Positions 25,542 to 37,761 of a DNA stretch of 45,585 nt are shown in pieces. The DNA is from Pseudomonadota bacterium (GTDB lineage: Bacteria; Pseudomonadota; Gammaproteobacteria; Burkholderiales; Rhodocyclaceae), in contig JAFEDK010000046.1 in NCBI GenBank assembly GCA_018241665.1, positions 188-45,772 of the forward strand, written 5' to 3'. The position numbers and the translations under genes were made by a program. Under the pieces are notes generated by a model. That model saw nothing but the letters and a program-made list of their open reading frames with translations, made no database searches and was not told the DNA's origin. Position 1 is the stretch's first letter. Each line of letters opens with the position of its first letter.

Positions 25542-28070
25542 ATGCCCAGCTCCATCCTTGCCCATTACCCGTATCGACCCGACAGCTACGACGAGTTGTT
25601 CGGTGAAGAAGGCGTGCGCCCGCACTGGCAGGACTTCCTCGACCACATCGACGAATCCAGCGCCGACACCCTGAAGGTGCGTGCCGCCCAGCTCTCCCGC
25701 GGCATCCAGCAGAACGGTGTCACCTACAACGTGTATGCCGACCCCCGCGGTGCCGACCGCCCGTGGTCGGTGGACCTGCTGCCGCTGATCCTGCCCGCCG
25801 ACGAATGGCGCGGCATCTCGGCGGCGATCACGCAGCGCGCGCGCCTGCTCAATGCGCTGCTCGGCGACCTCTACGGCGCCCAGACGACCCTTTCCGAAGG
25901 CCTTCTGCCGCCGGAACTGGTGTATGGCCACAAGGGTTTCCTGTGGCCGTGCTCCGGCCTCAAGCCGCCTGGCGGCGCCTACCTGCACCTCTACGCGGCC
26001 GACCTGGCCCGCTCGCCGGATGGCCGCTGGTGGGTCATCGCCGACCGCACCCAGAGCCCGTCGGGCGCCGGCTACGCGCTGGAGAACCGCCAGCTGGTGT
26101 CGCGGGCTTTTCCCGACCTGTTCCGCGACATGCAGGTGCGCAGCCTGTCGGGCTTCTTCCGTGGCCTGCAGCGCAGCCTGGCGAGCCAGGCACCGACCGA
26201 CGGCGAGCCGCCGCTGACGGTGCTGCTGACGCCCGGGCCGTTCAACGAAACCTATTTCGAGCACGTCTACCTGGCCCGCAACATGGGCTTTCCGCTGGTC
26301 GAGGGGCAGGACCTGACGGTGCGCAACGACACGGTCTTCCTCAAGACGGTGTCCGGCCTCAAGCGTGTGCACGCGATCCTGCGCCGCCTCGACGACGACT
26401 TCTGCGACCCCGTGGAGCTACGCGCCGATTCCGCCCTCGGCGTACCCGGGCTGCTCGGCGCGGTGCGCGCCGGCAAGGTGCTGGTGGCCAACGCATTGGG
26501 CAGCGGCCTGCTCGAATCGGCGGCGCTGCCGGGTTTCCTGCCGGGCATCTGCCGCCACCTGCTCGGCGAGGAGCTGGCCATGCCGTCGGTGGCCACCTGG
26601 TGGTGCGGCGAGGAGCCGGCCCGCAAGGAGGTGCTGGAGAACCTGCGCAGCCTGGTCATCAAGCCGACCTTTCCGGGTGGCGGCAGCGAGGTCATCTTCG
26701 GCGACCAGCTCGGCGAGGACCAGTTCGAAGAGGTGGCCCGGCGCATCGAGGCCGAACCGTCGGCCTTCGTCGCCCAGGAGCTGGTCAAGCTGTCCCGCGC
26801 GCCGGCCTGGGGCGGCGGCCAGCGCCGCAAGCTGCTGACCCGCTCGATGGGCCTGCGGGTCTACGCGGCGATCACGCCGGAAGGTTACAACGTGCTGCCC
26901 GGTGGCCTGGCGCGTGTCGCTGGCGTGGATAACACGCGCATCCTGACCATGCAGAAGGGCGGCAGCAGCAAGGACACCTGGGTGCTGTCCGACGGCCCGG
27001 TGGCCAGCTTCAGCCTGCTCAACAACAACATCCGCGTCGGCGACCTGATCGAGGAAACCGGCACCCTGTCGTCGCGCCTGGCCGAGAACCTGTTCTGGTG
27101 CGGCCGCTATGGCGAGCGCTGCGACTCCGTTGCCCGGCTGGCCCGGCTGGCCTTGTCGCGGCTATCGGAGGGGCGGCGCTCGGAGCGCGCCGGCGCGCTG
27201 ACCATCATGCTCGAACTGGCGGCGGGGGCCGGCCTGGTGGAGTCCAGGGTGGGGAGCCTGCCGATCGCCAAGGCCGAACTGGACCTGTTCCGCGCGGTGC
27301 TCGACCGCCGCTCCGACAGCGGCCTGGCGGCCAACCTGCAGCGCCTCACCTGGTGCGCGACGCAGGCCCGCGAGCACCTGTCCCTCGACCACTGGCACGC
27401 CCTCAAGCGCCTGTCCGCCGAGCTGGAGGACGCCCGCGCGACGGTCACCGACGTATCGGCCTTGCTCGAATTCCTCGACGGTGCGCTGACCACCTTCGTG
27501 TCCCTGTCCGGCTTCGCGATGGACAACATGACCCGCGACACCGGCTGGCGCCTGCACATCGTCGGCCGCCGCGTCGAGCGCCTGGACAACCTGGCCCGCA
27601 CGCTGGCGCGCTTCCTGCGCAGCTACGGCGAAATCAACGGCCCGCTGCAGCGGGAGCTGGCGGTGGAGGCCCTGCTCGAGCTGTGCGACTCGATCATCAC
27701 CTACCGCACCCGCTACCGCGCCCAGCCCGAGCTGCTGCCGGCGTTGCACATGCTGACCACGGACGACGGCAACCCCCATGCGCTGGCCTTCCAGGTGCGG
27801 ATGGTGAGCAATTACCTGGCCCGCTTCGAGGCCGACGAGAAGGTGGACCTCGGCGTGGCCGAGCTGGAAGCCAGCTTCGCGGCGATCCGCAGCTTCCCGT
27901 GGGGGCGCCTGGAGGCGGTCTGCCCGGCCCTCGAGCGGGTTGACGCGAGCCGCCAGCTGGCCGGCCTCTTCGACCGCCTGGGCAGCGCCGGCCGCACGCT
28001 GTCGGACCGCCTGGCCATGCGTTTCTTCAGCCACGTCGGCCAGACCGGCCAGGCCACCTTTGCCGCCTGA
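25542..28070 (+). CDS. Circularly permuted ATP-grasp / alpha-E fusion protein
   Basis: An 842-residue protein. The N-terminal part, to about residue 480, is the circularly permuted ATP-grasp type 2 family (QQNGVTYNVYADPRGADRPWSVDLLPLILPADEW, GHKGFLWPCSGLKPPGGAYLHLYAADLARSPDGRWWVIADRTQ). From about residue 510 it is the helical alpha-E (DUF403) domain, starting RLAENLFWCGRYGERCDS. In many bacteria these are separate genes (COG2308 and COG2307); here they are fused. ATP-grasp enzymes form amide bonds through acyl-phosphates, so an amidoligase role is predicted. The next transglutaminase starts 7 bp downstream. No product is known. Confidence 0.92.
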   Translation: MPSSILAHYPYRPDSYDELFGEEGVRPHWQDFLDHIDESSADTLKVRAAQLSRGIQQNGVTYNVYADPRGADRPWSVDLLPLILPADEWRGISAAITQRARLLNALLGDLYGAQTTLSEGLLPPELVYGHKGFLWPCSGLKPPGGAYLHLYAADLARSPDGRWWVIADRTQSPSGAGYALENRQLVSRAFPDLFRDMQVRSLSGFFRGLQRSLASQAPTDGEPPLTVLLTPGPFNETYFEHVYLARNMGFPLVEGQDLTVRNDTVFLKTVSGLKRVHAILRRLDDDFCDPVELRADSALGVPGLLGAVRAGKVLVANALGSGLLESAALPGFLPGICRHLLGEELAMPSVATWWCGEEPARKEVLENLRSLVIKPTFPGGGSEVIFGDQLGEDQFEEVARRIEAEPSAFVAQELVKLSRAPAWGGGQRRKLLTRSMGLRVYAAITPEGYNVLPGGLARVAGVDNTRILTMQKGGSSKDTWVLSDGPVASFSLLNNNIRVGDLIEETGTLSSRLAENLFWCGRYGERCDSVARLARLALSRLSEGRRSERAGALTIMLELAAGAGLVESRVGSLPIAKAELDLFRAVLDRRSDSGLAANLQRLTWCATQAREHLSLDHWHALKRLSAELEDARATVTDVSALLEFLDGALTTFVSLSGFAMDNMTRDTGWRLHIVGRRVERLDNLARTLARFLRSYGEINGPLQRELAVEALLELCDSIITYRTRYRAQPELLPALHMLTTDDGNPHALAFQVRMVSNYLARFEADEKVDLGVAELEASFAAIRSFPWGRLEAVCPALERVDASRQLAGLFDRLGSAGRTLSDRLAMRFFSHVGQTGQATFAA

Positions 28071-28077
28071 AGGCCCC

Positions 28078-28995
28078 ATGAACCGTTCCGCCGCCTACAC
28101 CATCCTCCACGAAACCGAATACGCCCCCTGCGGCGTGCCGGTGTCGCTGGCCCAGCACCTGCTGCACCTGATTCCCCGCGAGCTGCCGTGGCAGAGCCGG
28201 GAGTCCGGGCGCATCGTCGTCGAGCCGGATCTGGCACGCCTGAGCGAGGGCGAGGACGCCTTCGGCAACCCGGTCGCCTGGCTGTCCCTCGACACACCCC
28301 ACGATGGCCTGCTGGTGCGCGCCGAAAGCCACGTCACGGTGAGCAGCCGGGAGCAGCCCGACCCCGAGGACTCGCCGCCTTGGGAAGGTGTGCGCGAAAG
28401 CCTGCGCTATCACCCGGAGCCGCGCGCTGCGGATTCCCTCGACGCGCTGCGCTACCTGTACGCCTCGCCGCGGGTGCCCTCCAGCGCTGCGCTGGCGGCC
28501 TTCGCCCGCGCAGCCTTCCGGCCAGGCGAGCCGCTGCTGGCCGGCGCGCAGGCCTTGATGGAGGTGATCTTCAAGACCTTCACCTTCGATGCCAAGGCCA
28601 CCGAGGTGAACACCCCGGTCCATGAGGTGCTGCAGCGCAAGCGCGGGGTGTGCCAGGACTTCGCCCACCTGATGATCGCCGCCCTGCGCTCGGTCGGCCT
28701 GCCGGCCCGCTACATGTCCGGCTACCTGCTCACCGACCCGCCGCCGGGCAAGCCGCGCCTGGTCGGTGCCGACGCCTCCCACGCCTGGGTGGCGGTGTGG
28801 TGCCCGAAGAACGGCTGGGTCGAGTACGACCCGACCAATGGTATCCAGCCCGACCTGCGCCACGTGACCCTCGGCTGGGGGCGCGATTTCCAGGACGTGT
28901 CGCCGCTGCGCGGGGTGATACTCGGCGGCCTTACCCAGGCGCCGGAAGTGCGCGTCACCGTGATGCCGGACGCCGAGCGGGCCGCGCCCGCCTGA
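28078..28995 (+). CDS. Transglutaminase family protein, second copy
   Basis: A 305-residue protein with the N-terminal beta domain (about 1-95) and a transglutaminase core with Cys192 (RKRGVCQDFAHLMI), His235 (DASHAWVAVW) and Asp251 (EYDPTNG). It is the third gene of the ATP-grasp/alpha-E unit and starts 7 bp after its neighbour's stop. In this family the domain is thought to be a protease or amidohydrolase-like partner of the amidoligase. It is much shorter than the DUF2126 protein and lacks any extra domain. Confidence 0.92.
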   Translation: MNRSAAYTILHETEYAPCGVPVSLAQHLLHLIPRELPWQSRESGRIVVEPDLARLSEGEDAFGNPVAWLSLDTPHDGLLVRAESHVTVSSREQPDPEDSPPWEGVRESLRYHPEPRAADSLDALRYLYASPRVPSSAALAAFARAAFRPGEPLLAGAQALMEVIFKTFTFDAKATEVNTPVHEVLQRKRGVCQDFAHLMIAALRSVGLPARYMSGYLLTDPPPGKPRLVGADASHAWVAVWCPKNGWVEYDPTNGIQPDLRHVTLGWGRDFQDVSPLRGVILGGLTQAPEVRVTVMPDAERAAPA

Positions 28996-29057
28996 TCGCG
29001 GTGGCGGGGGAATACTGAGGCCGTGCATCGGTGGCGGTGGCCGATGCCAGCCGGGCT

Positions 29058-29079
29058 GGGCGAATGAATTCGCCCCTAC
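29058..29079 (-). repeat. Single REP with GTAG head, copy 8
   Basis: On the minus strand it reads GTAG followed by GGGCGAAT-TC-ATTCGCCC. No inverted partner is visible nearby. GTAG in place of GTGG is an accepted head variant in REP families. Confidence 0.85.
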
Positions 29080-29149
29080 GGCATTCGGCAGCGCCATGGT
29101 CATGCCGGGTGCGGCGGCTTCGGCTACGATATGACGGACACCGAGCCAG

Positions 29150-30214
29150 ATGAGACCCCCTGTCGTGGATGCCCAGAATCCGGACCCCGCCGAGCCCGTG
29201 CAACGCCTGTTGGTGGTCGATGACGACCCCAACATGGTTCGCCTGCTGAGCCGCCTGCTGGTAGGCATGGCTCGCATCCACTTCGCCACCAGCGGCGAGG
29301 ATGCGCTGCTGCAGATCCGCCAGAACCCGCCGGACCTGGTGCTGCTGGATGCCGAGATGCCCGGCCTGGGCGGCTACGAGACCTGCCGCCAGCTCAAGGC
29401 CGACCCGGCGCTGGCCCATGTGCCGGTGATCTTCGTCACGGCCCACACGGATACCGCCTCGGAAACCCATGCCCTCACGATCGGCGCGGTGGACTTCATC
29501 CCCAAGCCGCTCAACCCGCCGGTCGTCCAGGCGCGGGTCCGCACCCACCTGGCCCTCAAGCGCCAGAGCGACGAGCTGCGTCGCCTGACCGCCACCGATG
29601 CGCTGACCGGTATTGCCAACCGGCGCGCCTTCGACGAAGGCCTGCAGTTGGAATGGCGGCGCGCCATGCGCAGCCGCGCGCCTTTGTCGCTGCTGATGGT
29701 GGACGTGGATTACTTCAAGCGCTTCAACGACACCTACGGCCATCCGGCCGGCGATACCTGCCTGCGGGCGGTGGCCCGCGTGCTGGCACAGACCGCCCGG
29801 CGGGCCGGCGACCTGGTGGCGCGCTACGGCGGCGAAGAGTTCGCGTTGTTCCTGCCGGCCACCACGGCCTTCGATGCCTTCCACCTTGGCGAGAGCCTGT
29901 GCCAGGGCGTCGCGGCGCTGGGGATTCCCCATGCCGCGTCGTCGGCCGCGGCGCATGTCAGCATCAGCGTCGGGGTCGCCACGCTGGTGCTGCCCTGCGA
30001 TGGCGCCGCCCCGCCCCGCGGCGCCTGCCATGACTGCGACCACGCGCCGCGTTGCCTGGCCGCCCCGGAGGCGCTGCTGGCCCTTGCCGACGAGGCGCTG
30101 TATGCGGCCAAGGCCATGGGCCGCGCGCGGGTGGTGGACCGGGTGGGCATCGTCGGGCCGGGCTACGATGCCGATCACCTGATCGAGCCGCGTGACGGCG
30201 GCGCGCCATGCTGA
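29150..30214 (+). CDS. Diguanylate cyclase response regulator (REC-GGDEF) with Cys/His-rich insertion
   Basis: A 354-residue protein. The receiver domain (about 17-135) has D24-D25-D26, phospho-acceptor Asp67 and Lys119. The GGDEF domain (about 145-330) has GGEEF at 227-231 and an inhibitory-site RxxD at 218-221, five residues upstream, so it should make c-di-GMP and be product-inhibited. Between the core strand SVGVAT and the final helix ADEALYAAKAMGRARV lies an insertion of about 28 residues containing Cys283, Cys293, His294, Cys296, His298 and Cys302. That is a possible metal or redox site and unusual for the family. The hybrid kinase gene follows 54 bp later and is the likely phosphodonor. 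Confidence 0.93.
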   Translation: MRPPVVDAQNPDPAEPVQRLLVVDDDPNMVRLLSRLLVGMARIHFATSGEDALLQIRQNPPDLVLLDAEMPGLGGYETCRQLKADPALAHVPVIFVTAHTDTASETHALTIGAVDFIPKPLNPPVVQARVRTHLALKRQSDELRRLTATDALTGIANRRAFDEGLQLEWRRAMRSRAPLSLLMVDVDYFKRFNDTYGHPAGDTCLRAVARVLAQTARRAGDLVARYGGEEFALFLPATTAFDAFHLGESLCQGVAALGIPHAASSAAAHVSISVGVATLVLPCDGAAPPRGACHDCDHAPRCLAAPEALLALADEALYAAKAMGRARVVDRVGIVGPGYDADHLIEPRDGGAPC

Positions 30215-30268
30215 GATCATGGGCAGCGTGATCGTCGGCTGCGCCGCGCCTTTCATTTCCGGAGCACC

Positions 30269-34057
<3,789 letters not shown>

Positions 34058-34097
34058 GAACGCGGGGCAGGCCACGGCGGCGCCCGCCCAGGCATGC

Positions 34098-35330
34098 TCA
34101 GGGCACCAGTACCAGGTTCTTGACCGTGGTGCTGCCGGGTGCGCCAAGGACAACCCCCGGTGCGGTGCTCTGGCCGCTGTAGCCGCTGGCTGTTGCGGTC
34201 ACGTTGTAGGCGCCGGGCGTCACCGCATCCGTCGTGAAGCTCAGCGCGTTGCCACCCGCATAGGCGGCCTTCAGCGGAGCTGCCAGCGGCAGGGTCAGGC
34301 TGTAGCTGGCGGACAGCGGATCGACCGCAGTCCACGCCACGTCGAGGATCTGGCCGGAAGTGAGCGCCTGGCGTACCGATACCTGTGCGTCGGTGAGCGC
34401 GACGGCGCTGGCGTTGGTGACCATGCCGGCCAGGCCGGCGCTGTTCGACGCGGGGGGATTGATCGGTGCCGTGAGCGGATTGACCGGCGTGGTGCCGGTA
34501 GCGAGGGACACGGGTACGCCGGTGACCGCCGCGGTGGTCAGGTTCTGGCCGCTCAGTACGACGGTGTAGTTGCCGCCTTCGGGCAGGTAGGCCAGTGTGA
34601 ACTTGCCGGTCGTCGCATCCGGTACGGTGGCCCGCAGGTTGTTGTCCGGGTCGCGGGTGGACACCACCATGCCCGGTGCGAGGGCCGGATTCACATAGCC
34701 GACGATGGCTGTCGTCAGGCGCTTTATGACCGCCACCACCGGCTTCAGGTTGTACTTGCCGGAATTGCCGGCCTTCACCACCGACTTGCAGGCGTCGAAG
34801 TCGAGCACCATGTCGGCGAGCTGGTTGCCGACTACGTCGAACCTGGCCTGCAGCTTGAAGCCACTCTGCTGGCCGCTGGGCGTGGTCAGCGCGATCTCGT
34901 TGTTCGATCCAGCCGGAACAATGGCATTGGCCAGCGGATTGGCGGGCGTCGGGTTGGCCGGGTTGTCGGCCAGCACCAAGCGCACCTGCTGGTAAGTCCC
35001 GGCGGGCAGAGGCAGGGAGCCCAGTTCCTGCAGCACCCCATTGGTCAGCCCGAGCAGGTCGATGCGCTGGGGTGGAATGTTGAGCTCACTCCAGCCCGCG
35101 TCATCGGTGCCGGCGGCGGCGCTCTGGTGGACGCGAATCTTGGTGACGGTTACATAGACATGCTCGTAGCCGCAGGACGGCGCGTCGGTCATCGCCAGTC
35201 GCAGCGTGCCGGTGTCCGCGCTCGAACCGCCACCTCCACCGCCACAGGCGGCAAGCCCCGATGCGATGAGCCCCAGTCCGAACCATTTGACCGCCTTGCG
35301 CACGGCGAAGGCGCGTGGATGCTGCGACAT
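34098..35330 (-). CDS. DUF4382 domain lipoprotein
   Basis: A 410-residue exported lipoprotein with lipobox LAAC followed by a glycine run (CGGGGGGSS). The DUF4382 domain starts at about residue 40 ([29 protein letters not shown]) and is followed by Ig-like or carboxypeptidase-regulatory-like beta repeats. It is predicted to sit on the outer membrane or surface. The start follows AAAGGGGACATC. The function of DUF4382 is not established. The gene is alone, convergent with the hybrid kinase. Confidence 0.85.
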   Translation of the reverse strand: MSQHPRAFAVRKAVKWFGLGLIASGLAACGGGGGGSSADTGTLRLAMTDAPSCGYEHVYVTVTKIRVHQSAAAGTDDAGWSELNIPPQRIDLLGLTNGVLQELGSLPLPAGTYQQVRLVLADNPANPTPANPLANAIVPAGSNNEIALTTPSGQQSGFKLQARFDVVGNQLADMVLDFDACKSVVKAGNSGKYNLKPVVAVIKRLTTAIVGYVNPALAPGMVVSTRDPDNNLRATVPDATTGKFTLAYLPEGGNYTVVLSGQNLTTAAVTGVPVSLATGTTPVNPLTAPINPPASNSAGLAGMVTNASAVALTDAQVSVRQALTSGQILDVAWTAVDPLSASYSLTLPLAAPLKAAYAGGNALSFTTDAVTPGAYNVTATASGYSGQSTAPGVVLGAPGSTTVKNLVLVP

Positions 35331-35417
35331 GATGTCCCCTTTCAGATACGTTGTTTTTCGATTCTAGTGAGGGGTTCCGTTAGAGGAAGTAAGTGTCGGT
35401 AAGCAAATGTGCAGGGG

Positions 35418-35948
35418 TTAACAGGGGGCGACGTTGTCCTTTGTCTGCCGCCACTCGGCGAACCATGTAGTTAGCGCCCGGCTTTCACCGAGCTTGGCGA
35501 GGCGCTGGTCGATGGCATCGTGGTTGCCCCACACTACGTCGTCGAGCCGGCCTTCGGCCACGTGGGCTTCGATGTCATGGCAGTACAGGCCCTTGTCCCG
35601 CTGTGCGTAGAAGCCGTAGCTGCGGCAGGCTACCGGGCGATGGACGTAGACGAGGCAGGCGTCGGTCGTGGGGTCGAGAAGCGGGCAGGTGACGGGGCGC
35701 GCCGGAGAGGCGCCGAGGGTGGCCATCGCGGCGGTGATGTCTTGCAGGTGCTGGGGCGAAAGCGCGGCGAGGCCTTCCTGCAGCAGCGCCCATTCGGCGG
35801 CGGTGAGTTGCGGCACGTCGGCGAGGCGTCGGCAGCAGGTCGCGCAACCTTTGGCGCATAGCCAGTCCGGGTGAACGGCACGGATGTCGGCGACGCGGAA
35901 GTCGATGTCGGAATGGAGCTGGACAAGGGCAGGGCGATCGGCGGGCAT
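35418..35948 (-). CDS. YkgJ-family cysteine cluster protein
   Basis: A 176-residue protein with the cysteine cluster Cys31-x3-Cys35-x2-Cys38-Cys39 and later Cys88, Cys98, Cys108 and Cys123 (CPLLD, ACLVYVHRPVACRSYG). This is the zinc- or iron-chelating CxxxCxxCC family, of unproven role. The cluster is complete. It is co-directional with the DUF4382 gene (87 bp apart) but has no evident functional link to it. Confidence 0.87.
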   Translation of the reverse strand: MPADRPALVQLHSDIDFRVADIRAVHPDWLCAKGCATCCRRLADVPQLTAAEWALLQEGLAALSPQHLQDITAAMATLGASPARPVTCPLLDPTTDACLVYVHRPVACRSYGFYAQRDKGLYCHDIEAHVAEGRLDDVVWGNHDAIDQRLAKLGESRALTTWFAEWRQTKDNVAPC

Positions 35949-36075
35949 GGGCGAGGCGGGTGTCGATGGCGGGACGTCATTCTTGCACAGGCCCTGACGA
36001 GGCTAACGATGAGGCCGCAATCTCCGGTTGGTAGCGAATTCTCGTCCGCTGCCGCGCGGGATGCCCCACCGCCGC

Positions 36076-36552
36076 CTAGCAGCCCAGTTCCCGGTAACGC
36101 TTGCGCAGTGCGAAGAGGCGTTGCTGAACGGCGGCAAGCTCGGCTCCGCTGACTTGCAGCTCCTGGCGTTCGAGGGGTGGTATGTGGGTGTCGAGACGCC
36201 GGCATTCCTGCTGGGCGTCAGGGTTGAGCTTGACGCGGCGCTCGAAGGTAGCGTATTGCCTGCGGTCCATGCCGCTGAGCGGCTTGAGGGCGTCGGACAG
36301 TTGCTCCTTGAACTGTTCGCGCTGGACGTCGTGTCCGATTCGTTCCTCGCCGGACAGCTTGCTCACGCCTCGGGTCGGCTCCACGTCGATGCGCTGGGCG
36401 CCGAGGCAGGGTGAGTCGGAATAGACCGTCTTGCCGCCTTCGTCGCACTTGAAGATCGTGCGGGATGGTGGCGGCAGCGGCGGAGGCGACACCTGGGAGG
36501 CGGCGCCCAGGCTGGTGAGGCTGAGCAGCAGGGTGAGGGCGGCACGCGACAC
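36076..36552 (-). CDS. DUF4124-like exported protein
   Basis: About 158 residues if started at GTG 36552, which gives the signal peptide MSRAALTLLLSLTSLGAAS; an alternative GTG at 36612 adds 20 residues before it. The mature part has the DUF4124 pattern IFKCDEGGKTVYSDSPCLGAQ, then a helical, charged C-terminal half (REQFKEQLSDALKPLSGMDRRQYATFERRVKLNPDAQQECRRLD). It is likely periplasmic. Such proteins are common and uncharacterised in betaproteobacteria. Neither start has a good ribosome binding site. Confidence 0.75.
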   Translation of the reverse strand: MSRAALTLLLSLTSLGAASQVSPPPLPPPSRTIFKCDEGGKTVYSDSPCLGAQRIDVEPTRGVSKLSGEERIGHDVQREQFKEQLSDALKPLSGMDRRQYATFERRVKLNPDAQQECRRLDTHIPPLERQELQVSGAELAAVQQRLFALRKRYRELGC

Positions 36553-36682
36553 AGGAGGGGATTCCGTGGGTTCGAAGGGGGCAGTGTATGGGGCTGCCCT
36601 CGCATCGCCCACGGATTAGTCCACTTGCGACCCCGGCAAAAGCGCATTGAGTTCCGACGTGGATCACGCCGCTCCGCCGGGC

Positions 36683-37501
36683 TTACGGCAGTGCCGCGAT
36701 GAAATCCGCCACCAGGGTGACGATGGTCTCCGGCTTTTCCCGGTGCGGCATGTGGAAGGTGTCGGGGATGATCTCGACGCGGGCGGGGCCGCTGCTCAGT
36801 TCGCCGATCAGTTCGGGGTGGCGGGTCGAGCCGTACTCGTCGTGGAGGCCGTGGATGGCCAGCAGCGGACAGCTCACCTTCGGCAGCACGGGGTGCAGGG
36901 ACCAGTCGGCGAAAGCGGGGGCGAGCCAGGTCTCGGTCCAGGCGTCGAGCACCCAGCGGGCCTTGTCGCCGTGGTATCTGCGCAGGCGATCGACTTGCTT
37001 GTCGTCCTGGAACTGTTCCTTGGCGGTGAGGATGCCTTCGACCGTGCGGTCTTCCAGGAAGGCCTGGGCAGCGATGGTGATGACGGCCTTGCAGTCGTCG
37101 GGGAACTGGGCCGCGCAATTCACCGCCATGCCGCCGCCGACGCTGTGTCCAAGGATGATGAAGCCGGTGAAGCCGTAGTGGCGGCGCACGGCGGTGAAGT
37201 AGCTGCGGGCTTCGTCGGCGATGAAGTCGAGGCCCAGTGTGTCGTTTCGCGGGTCGGAGCGGCCGAAGCCCAGGCGGTCGTAGGCGATCACGCGGCGGCC
37301 GGTGGCGGCGCTGAGTTCGGCCGGGAAGTCGCGCCACAGCTCGACGCAGCCGAGGGAGTCATGCAGCAGGACGATGGGTTCGGCCGGCAGTGCGTCGGCG
37401 GCCGTGCCGGCGGGTGTCCAGACGCGGGTGAACAGGCGGCCGCGGGGATGATCGACCCAGATGTCTTGGACCACACTGGAGGGGGCGTCGAGTTCGGGCA
37501 T
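36683..37501 (-). CDS. Alpha/beta hydrolase
   Basis: A 272-residue alpha/beta-hydrolase-fold protein. The nucleophile elbow is GHSVGG with Ser120, the oxyanion region is VLLHDSLG near residue 45, and the C-terminal catalytic His is in FHMPHREKP. The start at 37501 is preceded by CAAAGGAGCAGTACCC. No signal peptide is visible, so it should be cytoplasmic. The substrate is unknown. It diverges from the SulP gene; the intergenic region holds a strong ACGTTAACGT palindrome. Confidence 0.9.
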   Translation of the reverse strand: MPELDAPSSVVQDIWVDHPRGRLFTRVWTPAGTAADALPAEPIVLLHDSLGCVELWRDFPAELSAATGRRVIAYDRLGFGRSDPRNDTLGLDFIADEARSYFTAVRRHYGFTGFIILGHSVGGGMAVNCAAQFPDDCKAVITIAAQAFLEDRTVEGILTAKEQFQDDKQVDRLRRYHGDKARWVLDAWTETWLAPAFADWSLHPVLPKVSCPLLAIHGLHDEYGSTRHPELIGELSSGPARVEIIPDTFHMPHREKPETIVTLVADFIAALP

Positions 37502-37615
37502 GGGTACTGCTCCTTTGGCGGTATTGGGGGCGGGCCGCGTCTGGCGCCGGAGCTGGATTGTCTGAAGATCCGGCATGCCGTGCTGTGAGCGTCGCGTCTT
37601 TGTCTTTGTATAACG

Positions 37616-37630
37616 TTGACGTTAACGTAA
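37616..37630. promoter_or_regulatory. Palindromic operator-like site before the alpha/beta hydrolase
   Basis: TTGACGTTAACGTAA contains the perfect 10-bp palindrome ACGTTAACGT, with a further ACGTT half-site just upstream (37613-37617). A TATACA-like -10 for the hydrolase lies beside it on the minus strand. It resembles, from memory, sites of MerR-type regulators such as LiuR. Confidence 0.45.
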
Positions 37631-37761
37631 GAATACGGAATCGGTAAATCCCCCTAGGGATAACCCTAGCGGCTGCGCCAAGGAATGCGGCGCACCCCGC
37701 TGGCCGGGTGGATTGCGCATAATCTTTCCATCCCGTGCCGAGTTGCCAGGTCTCGTCCGCC

